The position numbers were made by a program, and so were the translations under genes. The notes under the pieces are model-generated. The model was given only the letters and a program-made list of their open reading frames with translations. It did not search any database and had not been told where the DNA came from. 64,000 nucleotides of DNA from Deinococcus arboris (GTDB taxonomy: Bacteria > Deinococcota > Deinococci > Deinococcales > Deinococcaceae). Shown here one piece after another: positions 9,001 to 16,969 of this stretch (position 1 is the first letter of the stretch; each line of letters opens with the position of its first letter). The stretch lies in assembly GCF_009755355.1 (NCBI RefSeq), contig NZ_WQLB01000015.1, forward strand, positions 1 through 64,000. The letters run 5' to 3'.

Positions 9001-9129
9001 TCAAGCGTCAGGATCAGGGCAACGCACGCGGCAGTCCCACATTGAGTCGGGCTGGTTGCCAGGAAGGGATGGGGCAGCCGAGGCTGCTGTGATCAGTAGG
9101 GTCATCGCCAACATCAGGATTTTCTTCAT
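9001..9129 (-). CDS. Small secreted peptide precursor, 42 residues
   Basis: The ATG at 9129 has a GGAGGT Shine-Dalgarno. The product has a textbook signal peptide (MKKILMLAMTLLITAASA, cleavage likely after ASA) and a roughly 24-residue mature part ending DCRVRCPDPDA. Two cysteines three residues apart could form a loop. It is the first gene before the thioredoxin, repeat-protein and partner genes, all in the same direction. A signalling peptide, small toxin or bacteriocin-like product are all possible. Confidence 0.6.
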   Translation of the reverse strand: MKKILMLAMTLLITAASAAPSLPGNQPDSMWDCRVRCPDPDA

Positions 9130-9574
9130 TTCCGACCTCCGGGTCGACACGGCTTTACAGCAAATTGGCGATGCCACCGCTGTTTTCCATCCGTGCTGAG
9201 TATGAAATTTATCACGGCGTTGCTGACTTGTCGCACAAATGTTGCAGTTTTGTTCGCGGTCTGTCACCCCCATGTTGACCGCAGCGCAGTCCCTAGACCT
9301 GATGCTAGAGGCATGCGTCAGTTCACCTTGCCTGCCAGCACAGGCACAGCCTTTCCCCCGTGCGACAGCCTCGGGAGCGAATGGTCTGTCGATCCTCCTA
9401 ACTTCGCATCCTGAGCCCACTGGCGATCAGTGATTCAAGACGCTTGAGGTAGAGACCTGCTCCCTCGGTCGCGCACGCCCAATGCTTCAGGCCTTGTCGA
9501 GCAGTCAAGCTGAATCTGCTTGATGCCGTCGCCTCAGCAGTGGCGTGAAGTTCAACTTCCATAGGGTCATTGGC
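9130..9574. other. Gap without a convincing gene
   Basis: The left part should hold the promoter of the minus-strand peptide operon. Open frames here lack ribosome sites and look like chance. Nothing else stands out. Confidence 0.5.
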
Positions 9575-10021
9575 ATGATTCGTCTGTGTTCCATGGCTCT
9601 CGCGTTACTCCTGCCCTTAAATGCCTGTGATGGGGCGTCTAAGCCACCGCTCCAGTCGACGGATCTGGTGACCTTCGAGTATTGGTACACCCAGATGACT
9701 GGCACCTACTGCGCCTCGGTGCATTTGGATGGTTCGGGACCGGCCTTGGGCCGTGTATTGAACTTGACGCTTTCACCGCTCCAGCTATCAGAAGCGCCCT
9801 ATGAACGTACTGGTGGCACCTTCCTGGTCGGCGGAGAGGTTGTTCAGGTCACGGCGACCTGTCAGAGGCCGGACGGCACCCGTGAGTTCCACCGGTTCGC
9901 ACAGCTCGTGCCCCGTGATCCTGACGACCAGCATCCGCTGGTGCTGCTGGTCCGCTCGGATGGAATGGACCTAGGCCTGGCCACCCGCTCTCCCTCAGCA
10001 CCCAAGGTTTTCCGTCCCTAG
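9575..10021 (+). CDS. Putative lipoprotein
   Basis: 148 residues from the ATG at 9575; an in-frame GTG at 9545 would add ten. The N-terminus is a short hydrophobic signal ending LLLPLNAC, a fair lipobox with Cys as the lipidation site. The mature part has two further cysteines and a beta-rich pattern; no domain recognised. It stands alone on the plus strand, converging with the gene that ends at 10018. Likely exported and membrane-anchored; function unknown. Confidence 0.6.
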   Translation: MIRLCSMALALLLPLNACDGASKPPLQSTDLVTFEYWYTQMTGTYCASVHLDGSGPALGRVLNLTLSPLQLSEAPYERTGGTFLVGGEVVQVTATCQRPDGTREFHRFAQLVPRDPDDQHPLVLLVRSDGMDLGLATRSPSAPKVFRP

Positions 10022-10437
10022 ATGGGCTCAGGTTGGTTGGTCGAACGGTGGATTCGCTCGACCGCTGCGCGGTAGGTGTGATACAGCCCAATCGACCGCT
10101 CTGGATTGAGCCAACGGCGGGTCACCACATAGCCCGCTTCTGGCATCAAGTGGCTTGGCCAGTCATCAACCAGGGTGGGTGGCTGCCCAGCGGCCGCCAG
10201 AAAGTGCAGTAAGGGATCAGGTCCAATCCTCTGCTCGATCTGCATCACCGTGAATTGCACAGCTGGGGTAAACCCCCGCCAAATGCCGGGCGCCGTGGCG
10301 AGAAGTGAAAGGCGTTGAGCGTTGTCTTCGGCACTAAGCCAGCCTTGGACGCTCTCTGCCTGCTCTTGAAGACGCATAAACCGCAGGGCCACATCCGGTA
10401 TCAGCGGTGACCCTGCGGCCGTGTTGAGGTCGCTCAC
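10018..10437 (-). CDS. Hypothetical protein
   Basis: 139 residues, soluble, no recognised motif. It overlaps the lipoprotein stop by 4 nt in convergent orientation. Its start lies 33 nt past the stop of the 116-residue gene, so the two are probably one transcription unit reading away from the lexA-imu promoter. Confidence 0.6.
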   Translation of the reverse strand: MSDLNTAAGSPLIPDVALRFMRLQEQAESVQGWLSAEDNAQRLSLLATAPGIWRGFTPAVQFTVMQIEQRIGPDPLLHFLAAAGQPPTLVDDWPSHLMPEAGYVVTRRWLNPERSIGLYHTYRAAVERIHRSTNQPEPI

Positions 10438-10470
10438 CTCCTCACCCTAACCCGCCAGCAGGGTTGGGGG

Positions 10471-10821
10471 TCAGGTCTCTTCCCCACTCAGGTCAAGGTT
10501 GTCGAACGCTATTCCCAGGATCTCGCTCACCCTTTCGCGCATGACGCCTGGTTTCTCGGTGAACGCTCCAGCAAACCGAATGTCACCTGCCTTGGCGGCT
10601 GCGAAGGTCACTTCGGTCTGCGGACCGTACAACTGCTGAACGGCCGCCGTGACCTCGTCCTCTAGCGCGCGAATGACCCGGTTCATGTCCGGCGCCGGCT
10701 CCTTAATCGGCTTGCCCTTCTCGTAGCGGACGCGGGGCGTGGGCTGGGCCAGCCGAATCTCGATTTGACGCACGAATGGGGACGAGGGCGCTTCGGTTAC
10801 GTCCTGAGCGGATTCCATCAT
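10471..10821 (-). CDS. Hypothetical protein, divergent from lexA
   Basis: 116 residues. There are two consecutive ATG codons; the outer one at 10821 sits 8 nt after GGAGGT. The sequence has a basic N-terminal half and an acidic end (LDLSGEET). It is transcribed divergently from the LexA-like gene, and its leader overlaps the inverted repeat at 10838-10855. It may therefore share SOS-type control. Function unknown. Confidence 0.65.
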   Translation of the reverse strand: MMESAQDVTEAPSSPFVRQIEIRLAQPTPRVRYEKGKPIKEPAPDMNRVIRALEDEVTAAVQQLYGPQTEVTFAAAKAGDIRFAGAFTEKPGVMRERVSEILGIAFDNLDLSGEET

Positions 10822-10837
10822 TCCATTTCACCTCCCA

Positions 10838-10855
10838 GGAATCTTGACACATTCC
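10838..10855. promoter_or_regulatory. Candidate LexA operator over a -35 box
   Basis: GGAAT-N8-ATTCC is a perfect interrupted inverted repeat whose centre contains TTGACA (10844-10849), a consensus -35 for the lexA-imuB-dnaE2 operon. A weak -10 (CAATCT or similar) lies 17-19 nt downstream. Two further ATTCC half-sites occur at about 10812-10824. A repressor bound here would block both divergent transcription units. Confidence 0.45.
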
Positions 10856-10921
10856 AAGCCTACAGCGCAATCTAAGGCACACTCTTGGAGCGTCCCAAGA
10901 GCCAAGAGCACCGAGGAGCCC

Positions 10922-11560
10922 ATGCCCCCAGACCTCACCCCTACCCGGACCCGCATTCTCAGTGCCGCCCTCACCCTCGGGGCCGGCGCTACCCTGCGCG
11001 CCGTGGCCCAGAAAGTTCACCTCAGCCATGAAGCTGTGCGCCTGCAAGTGAAGATCCTGCGGAATCTGGGCTACCTTGAACCACCCGACAGCCGCTTTGC
11101 CTCACTGGTCCTGACCGAACGGGCCAAGGTCAGTCTGGGCCTGGGTATTCCGATCTACGGCCAGATTGCCGCCGGGCGACCGATTCTGGCTGAACAGGAA
11201 CCCGACCACACCACCCCCAGCCTGGACGCGCTTCTGGGTGTGCGCGAGGGGGACTTCCTCCTGGAAGTGCGCGGCGACTCCATGATCGGCATCGGGGTCA
11301 TGAACGGGGACTGGGTACTCGTGCGTCCGGCCACCACCGTCACCGATGGGGAAGTGGCGGTCGTGCTGGTGCCGGGTGACAATGCGGCGACCCTCAAGCG
11401 CCTGTACCACTTGCATGATGAAGTGGTCCTCCTCAGTGAGAATCCAGAGCATCCCCGTCAGAGCTATTCGGCGGCCGACATTCAGGTGCAGGGCCGGATG
11501 GTGGGGCGCCTGGGCATGGTGCCTGGCCGAGCGAGCCTGCCAGCCAAGGGCCGAGGCTGA
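10922..11560 (+). CDS. lexA: LexA-like SOS repressor with S24 self-cleavage domain
   Basis: 212 residues from the ATG at 10922, preceded by GAGGAG; the longer TTG-started form would put the start on the -35 box. The N-terminal 70 residues form a winged-helix DNA-binding region. The C-terminal peptidase domain has the scissile Ala-Gly in GQIAAGRP, the catalytic Ser in RGDSMIG and the Lys in ATLKRL. RecA-stimulated autocleavage would relieve repression after DNA damage. It heads an operon with imuB, a DUF6504-like gene and dnaE2. A lexA-imuY-dnaE2 operon required for UV mutagenesis is known in D. deserti. Confidence 0.88.
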   Translation: MPPDLTPTRTRILSAALTLGAGATLRAVAQKVHLSHEAVRLQVKILRNLGYLEPPDSRFASLVLTERAKVSLGLGIPIYGQIAAGRPILAEQEPDHTTPSLDALLGVREGDFLLEVRGDSMIGIGVMNGDWVLVRPATTVTDGEVAVVLVPGDNAATLKRLYHLHDEVVLLSENPEHPRQSYSAADIQVQGRMVGRLGMVPGRASLPAKGRG

Positions 11561-11562
11561 CG

Positions 11563-12816
11563 ATGCCGCCTGGACGCGCGCCGAGTCTCATCGCCTGCGT
11601 CCTGCTGTCCCCCTGGCCACTGGTGCAGGTGCAGCGGCAACATCCCGGCGTGCCGGTCGCCCTGCTGGGTGACACCAGACGGGTGATCCAAGCGTGTCCC
11701 CTGGCTCAGGGCGCTGGCATACATCTCGGGATGCGCGAGGGGGCTGCACTCAGTCGCTGTCCAGACCTGCACACCACCCTCGTCCCCGCCGCCGAAGCAC
11801 GCGCGGCGTGGGCTGAGGTGCTGGATCAGCTCTACGCGCGGTACAGCGACCGGGTTGAGGGGCAGACCCTGGGCACGGCCTTTCTGGTCCTGTCGGCTCC
11901 AGCGGCGCGTGACCTGGCGGCCGCGCTGCATGCGCCCGTGGGCCTGGCAGCCAGCCGTGAACTGGCGCACCTGGCCGCGCTGCGAGCGGTTCCCGGCGAA
12001 GTGCATGAAGTCAGCACCAGTGCGGAGCAGGCGTTCCTGATGCTGGCGCCGCTGGCCCATCTGGGCGCGCTCAGTGTGCCGCCCGGAGCGGCTGAACGCC
12101 TGCAATTTTTGGGGGTACGCGATCTGGGTGGGCTGATGGACTGGAGCGCCGCCCAGCGACAACAGTTCTTGGGCGTGGATGTCGGCAAACGGCTCAACCG
12201 CTTTCTCAGGGGCGAACGCACCCGCAGCGTCGAGCGGTATCACCCCGGCCCGCTCTTGACGGCCAGCCTGGTGTTTGACGCGCCCCTGGCCGAACCGGCT
12301 CAGGCCGGCGCGGCCCTCCGCGACTTGCTGCCGGGACTGGTGGTCGAGTTGCGCGGCCGCCTCGCGGCTACCCTGACCGTGCAGGCCGAGACCATTGGCG
12401 GCACCCTGCAGGCGACCCGACCCCTGAAATGGCCTCTGGATGAGGCGGCCCTCGTGCGGGTGGCTGGGCTGGCTCTAGCCGATGCCCGCGCCCTGCCACT
12501 GGGCATCGACCGCCTGACTGTCCAGCTGGGCGGCTTGGCAACGCCTGGTCGGATGGTCGGTCTGTGGGCTGGGCTCGCTGAACTGGAGGTGACCAAAACC
12601 GTGCTCTCGCGCTTCCCTGACGCCTTGGTGCGAGTCCGTTGGCTGGACCCCTGGGCCTACACCGCAGACCAGCAGTACGAATGGATTGACTGGCACACCG
12701 GCGAGGTGAGGGTCACCGCCCTCACCCCCCGGCTGGTCTGGCCGGCCCATCCCGCGCAGCGCCGCCAGCAGGCGGTTGCACAGGTCTTGGCCTTTTTCGA
12801 CGGGGTGTCGCCATGA
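11563..12816 (+). CDS. imuB: ImuB/ImuY-type inactive Y-family polymerase
   Basis: 417 residues with the Y-family palm/fingers outline, but the catalytic acidic motifs are missing: the start reads LIACVLLS where active enzymes have an Asp, and GTAFLVLS stands where SxDE is expected. This is typical of ImuB, which is not a polymerase itself but brings DnaE2 to the sliding clamp. A thumb-like segment (LQFLGVRDLGGLMDWSA) is present. The gene starts 2 nt after lexA and overlaps the next ATG by 4 nt. Confidence 0.85.
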   Translation: MPPGRAPSLIACVLLSPWPLVQVQRQHPGVPVALLGDTRRVIQACPLAQGAGIHLGMREGAALSRCPDLHTTLVPAAEARAAWAEVLDQLYARYSDRVEGQTLGTAFLVLSAPAARDLAAALHAPVGLAASRELAHLAALRAVPGEVHEVSTSAEQAFLMLAPLAHLGALSVPPGAAERLQFLGVRDLGGLMDWSAAQRQQFLGVDVGKRLNRFLRGERTRSVERYHPGPLLTASLVFDAPLAEPAQAGAALRDLLPGLVVELRGRLAATLTVQAETIGGTLQATRPLKWPLDEAALVRVAGLALADARALPLGIDRLTVQLGGLATPGRMVGLWAGLAELEVTKTVLSRFPDALVRVRWLDPWAYTADQQYEWIDWHTGEVRVTALTPRLVWPAHPAQRRQQAVAQVLAFFDGVSP

Positions 12817-13058
12817 AAGCAGTTCAGCAGGAGGTGACCGTGGTGAGCAGTGAGACTGGGATGCCAGTGCAGCTGACCTGGCAGGGGCGGCCCTACCGCG
12901 TACAGGCTGTTCTCGACCGCTGGCGGGCCGGTGGCCGTTGGTGGCTGGGTGAGCAGCCGCGCGCCTGCTTTCTCGTGCAAGCAGGGACTCTCACTCTGGA
13001 ACTGCATCAGGAGGCCGCGTCACCTGGCCGCTGGTGGCTGGCCCGGCTGCAGGACTGA
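12813..13058 (+). CDS. DUF6504-like small protein of the mutasome operon
   Basis: 81 residues with a pattern recalled from DUF6504: WQGRPYRVQAVLDRWRAGG, then a Trp-rich WWLGEQ and a closing GRWWLARLQD. This domain is usually found at the end of ImuB or as a separate gene between imuB and dnaE2, which is its position here (4-nt overlap with imuB, 3-nt gap to dnaE2). Probably a structural part of the translesion complex. Confidence 0.75.
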   Translation: MKAVQQEVTVVSSETGMPVQLTWQGRPYRVQAVLDRWRAGGRWWLGEQPRACFLVQAGTLTLELHQEAASPGRWWLARLQD

Positions 13059-13061
13059 CCC

Positions 13062-16000
13062 ATGCCCCCACTCTCTGTGCTGCTGACCACGCAAAGCTTC
13101 TTCAGTGAGGGGCGGTCCACCGTCTCGCCGCGGCGCCTGGTGCAGGTGGCCCATGCGGCGGGGTTCACGGGGGTTGGTCTCGTGGACTGGTGCAGTGTCG
13201 CTGGAGCCGTTGAGCTGAGTACCGCCGCGCGCGCGGCTGGTCTGACGCCCATCATCGGGGTGACCCTGCCGGTGCAATTTCCCAGCCCACCCCGCTCATC
13301 TACCCCGGTTCAGGTCTTCCCTCTGGTGCTGCTGGCCCAGTCCAGAACCGGCTACGCCACCCTGTGCGAGCTGATCACGGCTGTGAACCTTCAACACCCT
13401 GAGGGCGTGCCGCTGAACCTCCTCCGAGAAGTCGGGGGGCAGGCCCAGGAGCACCTGGTCTGCCTGACTGGGGGCCGCGAGGGCTTTCCTACGGTGCTGG
13501 GTGAACAGCGTGATCTGGCGCGGGCGGCGCTGTACCTGCGCCAACTGCGCCAGATCTTTCCATTTCAGCTCTACGTGCAGCTGTACCACGGCGAGGCCCC
13601 CCAGGAACGCCGCCGACTGGCTTCTTTGCGCGGGCTGGCGCGAGACCTCGACCTGCCGGTGGTGGCCGCCCCGGAGGTGCGCTTGGCCCACCGGGCCGAT
13701 TACCCGCTGCTGGACGCCCTGACCTGTGCCCGGCTGGGCATTGATGTGCACACGCCCCACCCTGAGCGGCCCCGCAATGACGCCCTGAGCGTGGAGACCC
13801 CAGCCCATTGGGGTGGCCTCCTGCCCTTTCCCGATGGGGCGCTGAACGCGGCGCGCCTCGCGCAGGCCTGCACCTGGCCCCTCTTGCCGGAACGGCTGCA
13901 CAGCCCCGTGCCCAGACTGCGCCCCTTCCAAACCGCACAGGGGGCTCTGGAGGACCGGGCCAGGGCCGCCGTGGCTGCCCAGTACCCCGGCAGTCAACAG
14001 GCCGCCGCGCTGACCCGGTTGACGGCCGAGCTGAGCACGGTGGCTGAACTGGACCTGGCCGGGTTTTTCCTGACGGCCGCCGAAGTCACCGATTACTGCC
14101 GGCAGCATGGGATTCTGGCGGCGGGCCGGGGCAGTGCAGCGGGCAGCGTCTTGTGTTACCTGCTGGGCATTACGCTGTCAGACCCTCTTCGGCATGACCT
14201 GCTGTTTGAACGTTTTCTGCACACCGGCCGGACCAGCATGCCGGACGTGGACATCGATATTGCCTCCAGTCGCCGCGACCAGGTGCTGGCCTGGGTTGAA
14301 GCGCGCTGGGGCTTGACGGGCGCGGGCGAGGCCATGGTGGCCAACCGCATGACCTACCGCCTGAAGAGTGCCCTTCAGGATCTCGGACGCGCCCTGGGCT
14401 TGCCGCCGGAGCTGCGAGACCGTCTGAGCCGAGCGCTGGGCCGAGATTTTGGGCACCTGCGGCCTCACCGTGTCCGGGACGCGGCGGCCGTCTTCGGCGA
14501 AGTGCTGGGCGAGGCCCCGGTGAAAGAAGCCCTGCTGGGCCTGCTGGAGCGGATCGAGCCAGGCTTCGTGCGGCACCTTGCGCCGCACAGTGGGGGGGTC
14601 GTGCTCAGCGGTGAGGATTTGACCACATACAGCCCCCTGACGCGGTCCAGCGGCGGCATCCGGATGCTGACCTTTGACAAGGATGATGTCGAGGCGCTGG
14701 GGCTAATCAAGCTGGACCTGCTGGGCCTGCGGATGCTGTCGGCACTGGAGCGGGCGCGGGAAGAGGTCCTGCGGCTGACCGGGCAGTGGGTGCCGTACGG
14801 CGAGCTGCCCGATGACCTGGCCGTGTGGCGAGAGATCGGTACGGGCGACACCCTGGGCCTGTTTCAGATTGAAAGTCCAGCCCAGACCCAGCTGGCCGCG
14901 CGCTTGCAGCCCAGGACCATGACGCATCTGGCCCACCAGATCGCCCTGATCCGCCCAGGGCCGATTCAGAGCGGGACGGTGCATCCCTATGTGCGCCGGG
15001 CCAGGGGAGAGGAACCTGTCCCCGAGTTGCCTGAACCTCTGGCCGCCATCCTGGCTCCGACCCACGGCACCCTCCTGTTTCAGGAGCAGATTCTGCGGCT
15101 GGCGGTGCAGTACGCAGGGCTCGACTGGCCGGCGGCCGACCGGTTCCGCTCGGCGCTGAGCCGGGTTGAAGATGAGGCCGAGCGGGCGGCACTGAAGCAG
15201 ACCTTCGTGAGCGGCGCGGCCCAGACGTGCGGCGCGTTTCCCTGGGAAGCGGAGGCCGTGTTTGACCAGTGCGCGGCCTTCCGGGGCTATGGGTTCGCCG
15301 AGTCCCACGCCTGGGCGTTTGCCGCGCACAGTTACGCGAGCGCCTGGATGCGGCGTCACCATCCGGCGGCATACTTCGCGGGCTTTCTCAGTGAGGCCCC
15401 GGGCCTGTGGCCGGCCCACACTGCGGCGCAGGAAGCTCGGCGGCGTGGCGTGCGGCTGGCTCCTGTGTGCCTGAACCGGTCGGGGCTGGCCTACCGGGCC
15501 GAAACGGCGCAAGTTGTCCGTGTGCCTCTGCGCGCCGTGGAGGGGATCAGTGAGGACGCCGCGCGTCAGATCGTGCAGGAACGGCTGATGACGGGCAAGT
15601 TTCAAGGGGTGGCCGATGCTTATGACCGGCTGGCACTGCCCCAGGACCGCTTTGACCGGTTGGTGCGCGCGGGCGCCTTCGACGGCCTGGACCGCACTCG
15701 TCGGCAGGCTTTCTATGAGCTGACCACTCTGATGCAGGCCCGGCCGCCAGGGACACGCGCGCTGCTGACCCCTGCGCTGGAGCCGCCGGCGCTGCCGGAC
15801 CTGTCGCCTGAGGCCCTGGCAGCGCTGGACCTGGAGACCAAAGGGCTGAGCGAAACGGGACGGCATCCACTAGACGCGCACCGGGCGAGGCTGCGCGACC
15901 TGGGCTGTGAGGCCTTGGCGGGGCTGAAACAGGGGGCGACCAGCTGGGCTGCGGGGCTGATCGTGGCGAGGCAGCGGCCGCCGACCGCGAAGGGCTTTGC

Positions 16001-16208
16001 CTTCTACGTGCTCGAAGATGCGACTGGGCGGCTCCAGGCGGTGATCAGCCCTGATCTCTGGGAAGTCCACCGCGTCCTGTTGCGGGACGCGCGGGCGCTG
16101 ATTGTGCAGGGGCCCGTGACGCGGCAGGGGCGGGCGGTGACGCTGCGAGTGGACCGGCTGGCCGAACTGCCGCTGCGGCCGGATGGCGAAGCGCAGGCGG
16201 CAGATTAA
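13062..16208 (+). CDS. dnaE2: Error-prone DNA polymerase III alpha subunit, DnaE2/ImuC
   Basis: 1,048 residues, within the normal DnaE2 range. The order is N-terminal PHP domain (about 1-260), palm with AGRGSAAGS and PDVDIDIASSR, fingers and beta-binding region, helix-hairpin-helix region (QDRFDRLVRAGAFDGL), and a C-terminal OB fold (ATGRLQAVISPDLW). This is the catalytic subunit for damage-tolerant, mutagenic synthesis. Last gene of the lexA operon, with a hairpin terminator 2 nt after the stop. Confidence 0.92.
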   Translation: MPPLSVLLTTQSFFSEGRSTVSPRRLVQVAHAAGFTGVGLVDWCSVAGAVELSTAARAAGLTPIIGVTLPVQFPSPPRSSTPVQVFPLVLLAQSRTGYATLCELITAVNLQHPEGVPLNLLREVGGQAQEHLVCLTGGREGFPTVLGEQRDLARAALYLRQLRQIFPFQLYVQLYHGEAPQERRRLASLRGLARDLDLPVVAAPEVRLAHRADYPLLDALTCARLGIDVHTPHPERPRNDALSVETPAHWGGLLPFPDGALNAARLAQACTWPLLPERLHSPVPRLRPFQTAQGALEDRARAAVAAQYPGSQQAAALTRLTAELSTVAELDLAGFFLTAAEVTDYCRQHGILAAGRGSAAGSVLCYLLGITLSDPLRHDLLFERFLHTGRTSMPDVDIDIASSRRDQVLAWVEARWGLTGAGEAMVANRMTYRLKSALQDLGRALGLPPELRDRLSRALGRDFGHLRPHRVRDAAAVFGEVLGEAPVKEALLGLLERIEPGFVRHLAPHSGGVVLSGEDLTTYSPLTRSSGGIRMLTFDKDDVEALGLIKLDLLGLRMLSALERAREEVLRLTGQWVPYGELPDDLAVWREIGTGDTLGLFQIESPAQTQLAARLQPRTMTHLAHQIALIRPGPIQSGTVHPYVRRARGEEPVPELPEPLAAILAPTHGTLLFQEQILRLAVQYAGLDWPAADRFRSALSRVEDEAERAALKQTFVSGAAQTCGAFPWEAEAVFDQCAAFRGYGFAESHAWAFAAHSYASAWMRRHHPAAYFAGFLSEAPGLWPAHTAAQEARRRGVRLAPVCLNRSGLAYRAETAQVVRVPLRAVEGISEDAARQIVQERLMTGKFQGVADAYDRLALPQDRFDRLVRAGAFDGLDRTRRQAFYELTTLMQARPPGTRALLTPALEPPALPDLSPEALAALDLETKGLSETGRHPLDAHRARLRDLGCEALAGLKQGATSWAAGLIVARQRPPTAKGFAFYVLEDATGRLQAVISPDLWEVHRVLLRDARALIVQGPVTRQGRAVTLRVDRLAELPLRPDGEAQAAD

Positions 16209-16209
16209 G

Positions 16210-16238
16210 AGAAGCGCGCCCTACAGGGACGCGCTTCT
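16210..16238 (+). terminator. Terminator of the lexA-imuB-dnaE2 operon
   Basis: AGAAGCGCG and CGCGCTTCT pair over 9 bp, with an inner CCCT/AGGG extension, followed by a short T-rich stretch. The stem is nearly symmetrical, so it may also terminate the minus-strand tRNA operon arriving from the right. Confidence 0.75.
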
Positions 16239-16247
16239 TGCATCTGA

Positions 16248-16324
16248 TGGTCGGGAAGACAGGATTCGAACCTGCGACCCCCTGGTCCCAAACCAGGTGC
16301 GCTACCGGCCTGCGCTACTTCCCG
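16248..16324 (-). tRNA. tRNA-Pro(TGG)
   Basis: Acceptor CGGGAAG/CTTCCCG, D-stem GCGC/GCGC, anticodon arm CCTGG-TTTGGGA-CCAGG giving anticodon TGG, T-arm with GGTTCGAATCC, discriminator A and encoded CCA. Last of four same-strand tRNA genes. Confidence 0.93.
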
Positions 16325-16418
16325 ATGCTTAGGGTGATCAACCAGACTCGTGAGACACGATCAGGCGTCCTGCCGCTGGACGATGACCACCATACACGGA
16401 AAGGCTCAGCCTTTCCTT

Positions 16419-16495
16419 TGGTCGAAACGGAGGGACTCGAACCCTCAACGACATGATCCTTAATCATGCGCGTCTACCAGTTGCGCCACGTTTCG
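16419..16495 (-). tRNA. tRNA-Leu(AAG), short variable arm
   Basis: Acceptor CGAAACG/CGTTTCG, anticodon arm CATGA-TTAAGGA-TCATG giving anticodon AAG, T-arm GAGGG-TTCGAGT-CCCTC, discriminator A and encoded CCA. The D-arm (GGCGCAACTGGTAGACGCG) is leucine-like. The variable region is only TCGTT, whereas bacterial tRNA-Leu normally has a long variable arm, and an unmodified A34 Leu tRNA is rare. It may be a decayed or reassigned tRNA. Confidence 0.75.
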
Positions 16496-16502
16496 AGAAA
16501 GT

Positions 16503-16577
16503 TGGCGGTCCCGACGGGATTCGAACCCGCGACCGTCCGGCTGACAACCGGGTGCGCTTCCACTGCGCTACGGAACC
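16503..16577 (-). tRNA. tRNA-Asp(GTC)
   Basis: Acceptor GGTTCCG/CGGGACC (one T-G pair), D-stem GCGC/GCGC, anticodon loop TTGTCAG giving GTC, T-arm with GGGTTCGAATCCC, discriminator G as expected for Asp, and encoded CCA. Confidence 0.9.
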
Positions 16578-16580
16578 GTG

Positions 16581-16657
16581 TGGTGACCTCAGCCGGATTC
16601 GAACCGGCGCTCTTCTGAGTGAAAGTCAGACGTGTTGAACCACTCCACCATGAGGCC
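16581..16657 (-). tRNA. tRNA-Glu(TTC)
   Basis: Acceptor GGCCTCA/TGAGGTC, anticodon arm TCTGA-CTTTCAC-TCAGA giving TTC, T-arm GCCGG-TTCGAAT-CCGGC, discriminator A, encoded CCA. First gene of the tRNA cluster. Confidence 0.93.
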
Positions 16658-16969
16658 AAGGGGTGGCAACCAGACGTTGCCAGAACTGATGGTTAGGGCA
16701 GCCAGAGCCGCACAGGGGCAGGCTCAGAGCAGCGGTTCTCGCGGATCTCGGGCTGGACCTGGATGGTCGCCGCGCTCTGGGGGGCACACGCGCAGCCGGT
16801 CCAGATCCTCCACGCGGCCCGCAGGATGCGGCGCGAGATGGGGATGGAGGGGGCAGGTCGTGTTCATGCCTGGCAGTCTATGGGAGGCCATGCGCTGGGG
16901 CATCGGCCAGGTGGCGGGGCACCGCACTACGCCAGATGGTCAGATTGGCTGCTCAGCGACCCGCCAGGC
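16658..16969. other. Spacer between polB and the tRNA cluster
   Basis: This stretch should hold the tRNA promoter on the minus strand. The only candidate gene is a 47-codon minus-strand frame from an ATG at 16867. That ATG lies 7 nt after TAGACT, a spacing seen in leaderless Deinococcus genes, and the peptide has two CP motifs. Support is too weak to call it. Confidence 0.35.

Noticed and set aside
10844..10921. Longer TTG-started N-terminus of LexA
   Set aside because: That TTG is part of the TTGACA promoter element; the ATG at 10922 has GAGGAG upstream and a family-typical start.
11563..12816. Active Y-family polymerase (Pol IV/V)
   Set aside because: Catalytic Asp and SxDE residues are missing, so it is called ImuB-type instead.
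14703..15866. 387-codon minus-strand frame opposite dnaE2
   Set aside because: Antisense shadow of DnaE2; composition follows the third-position GC of the real gene.
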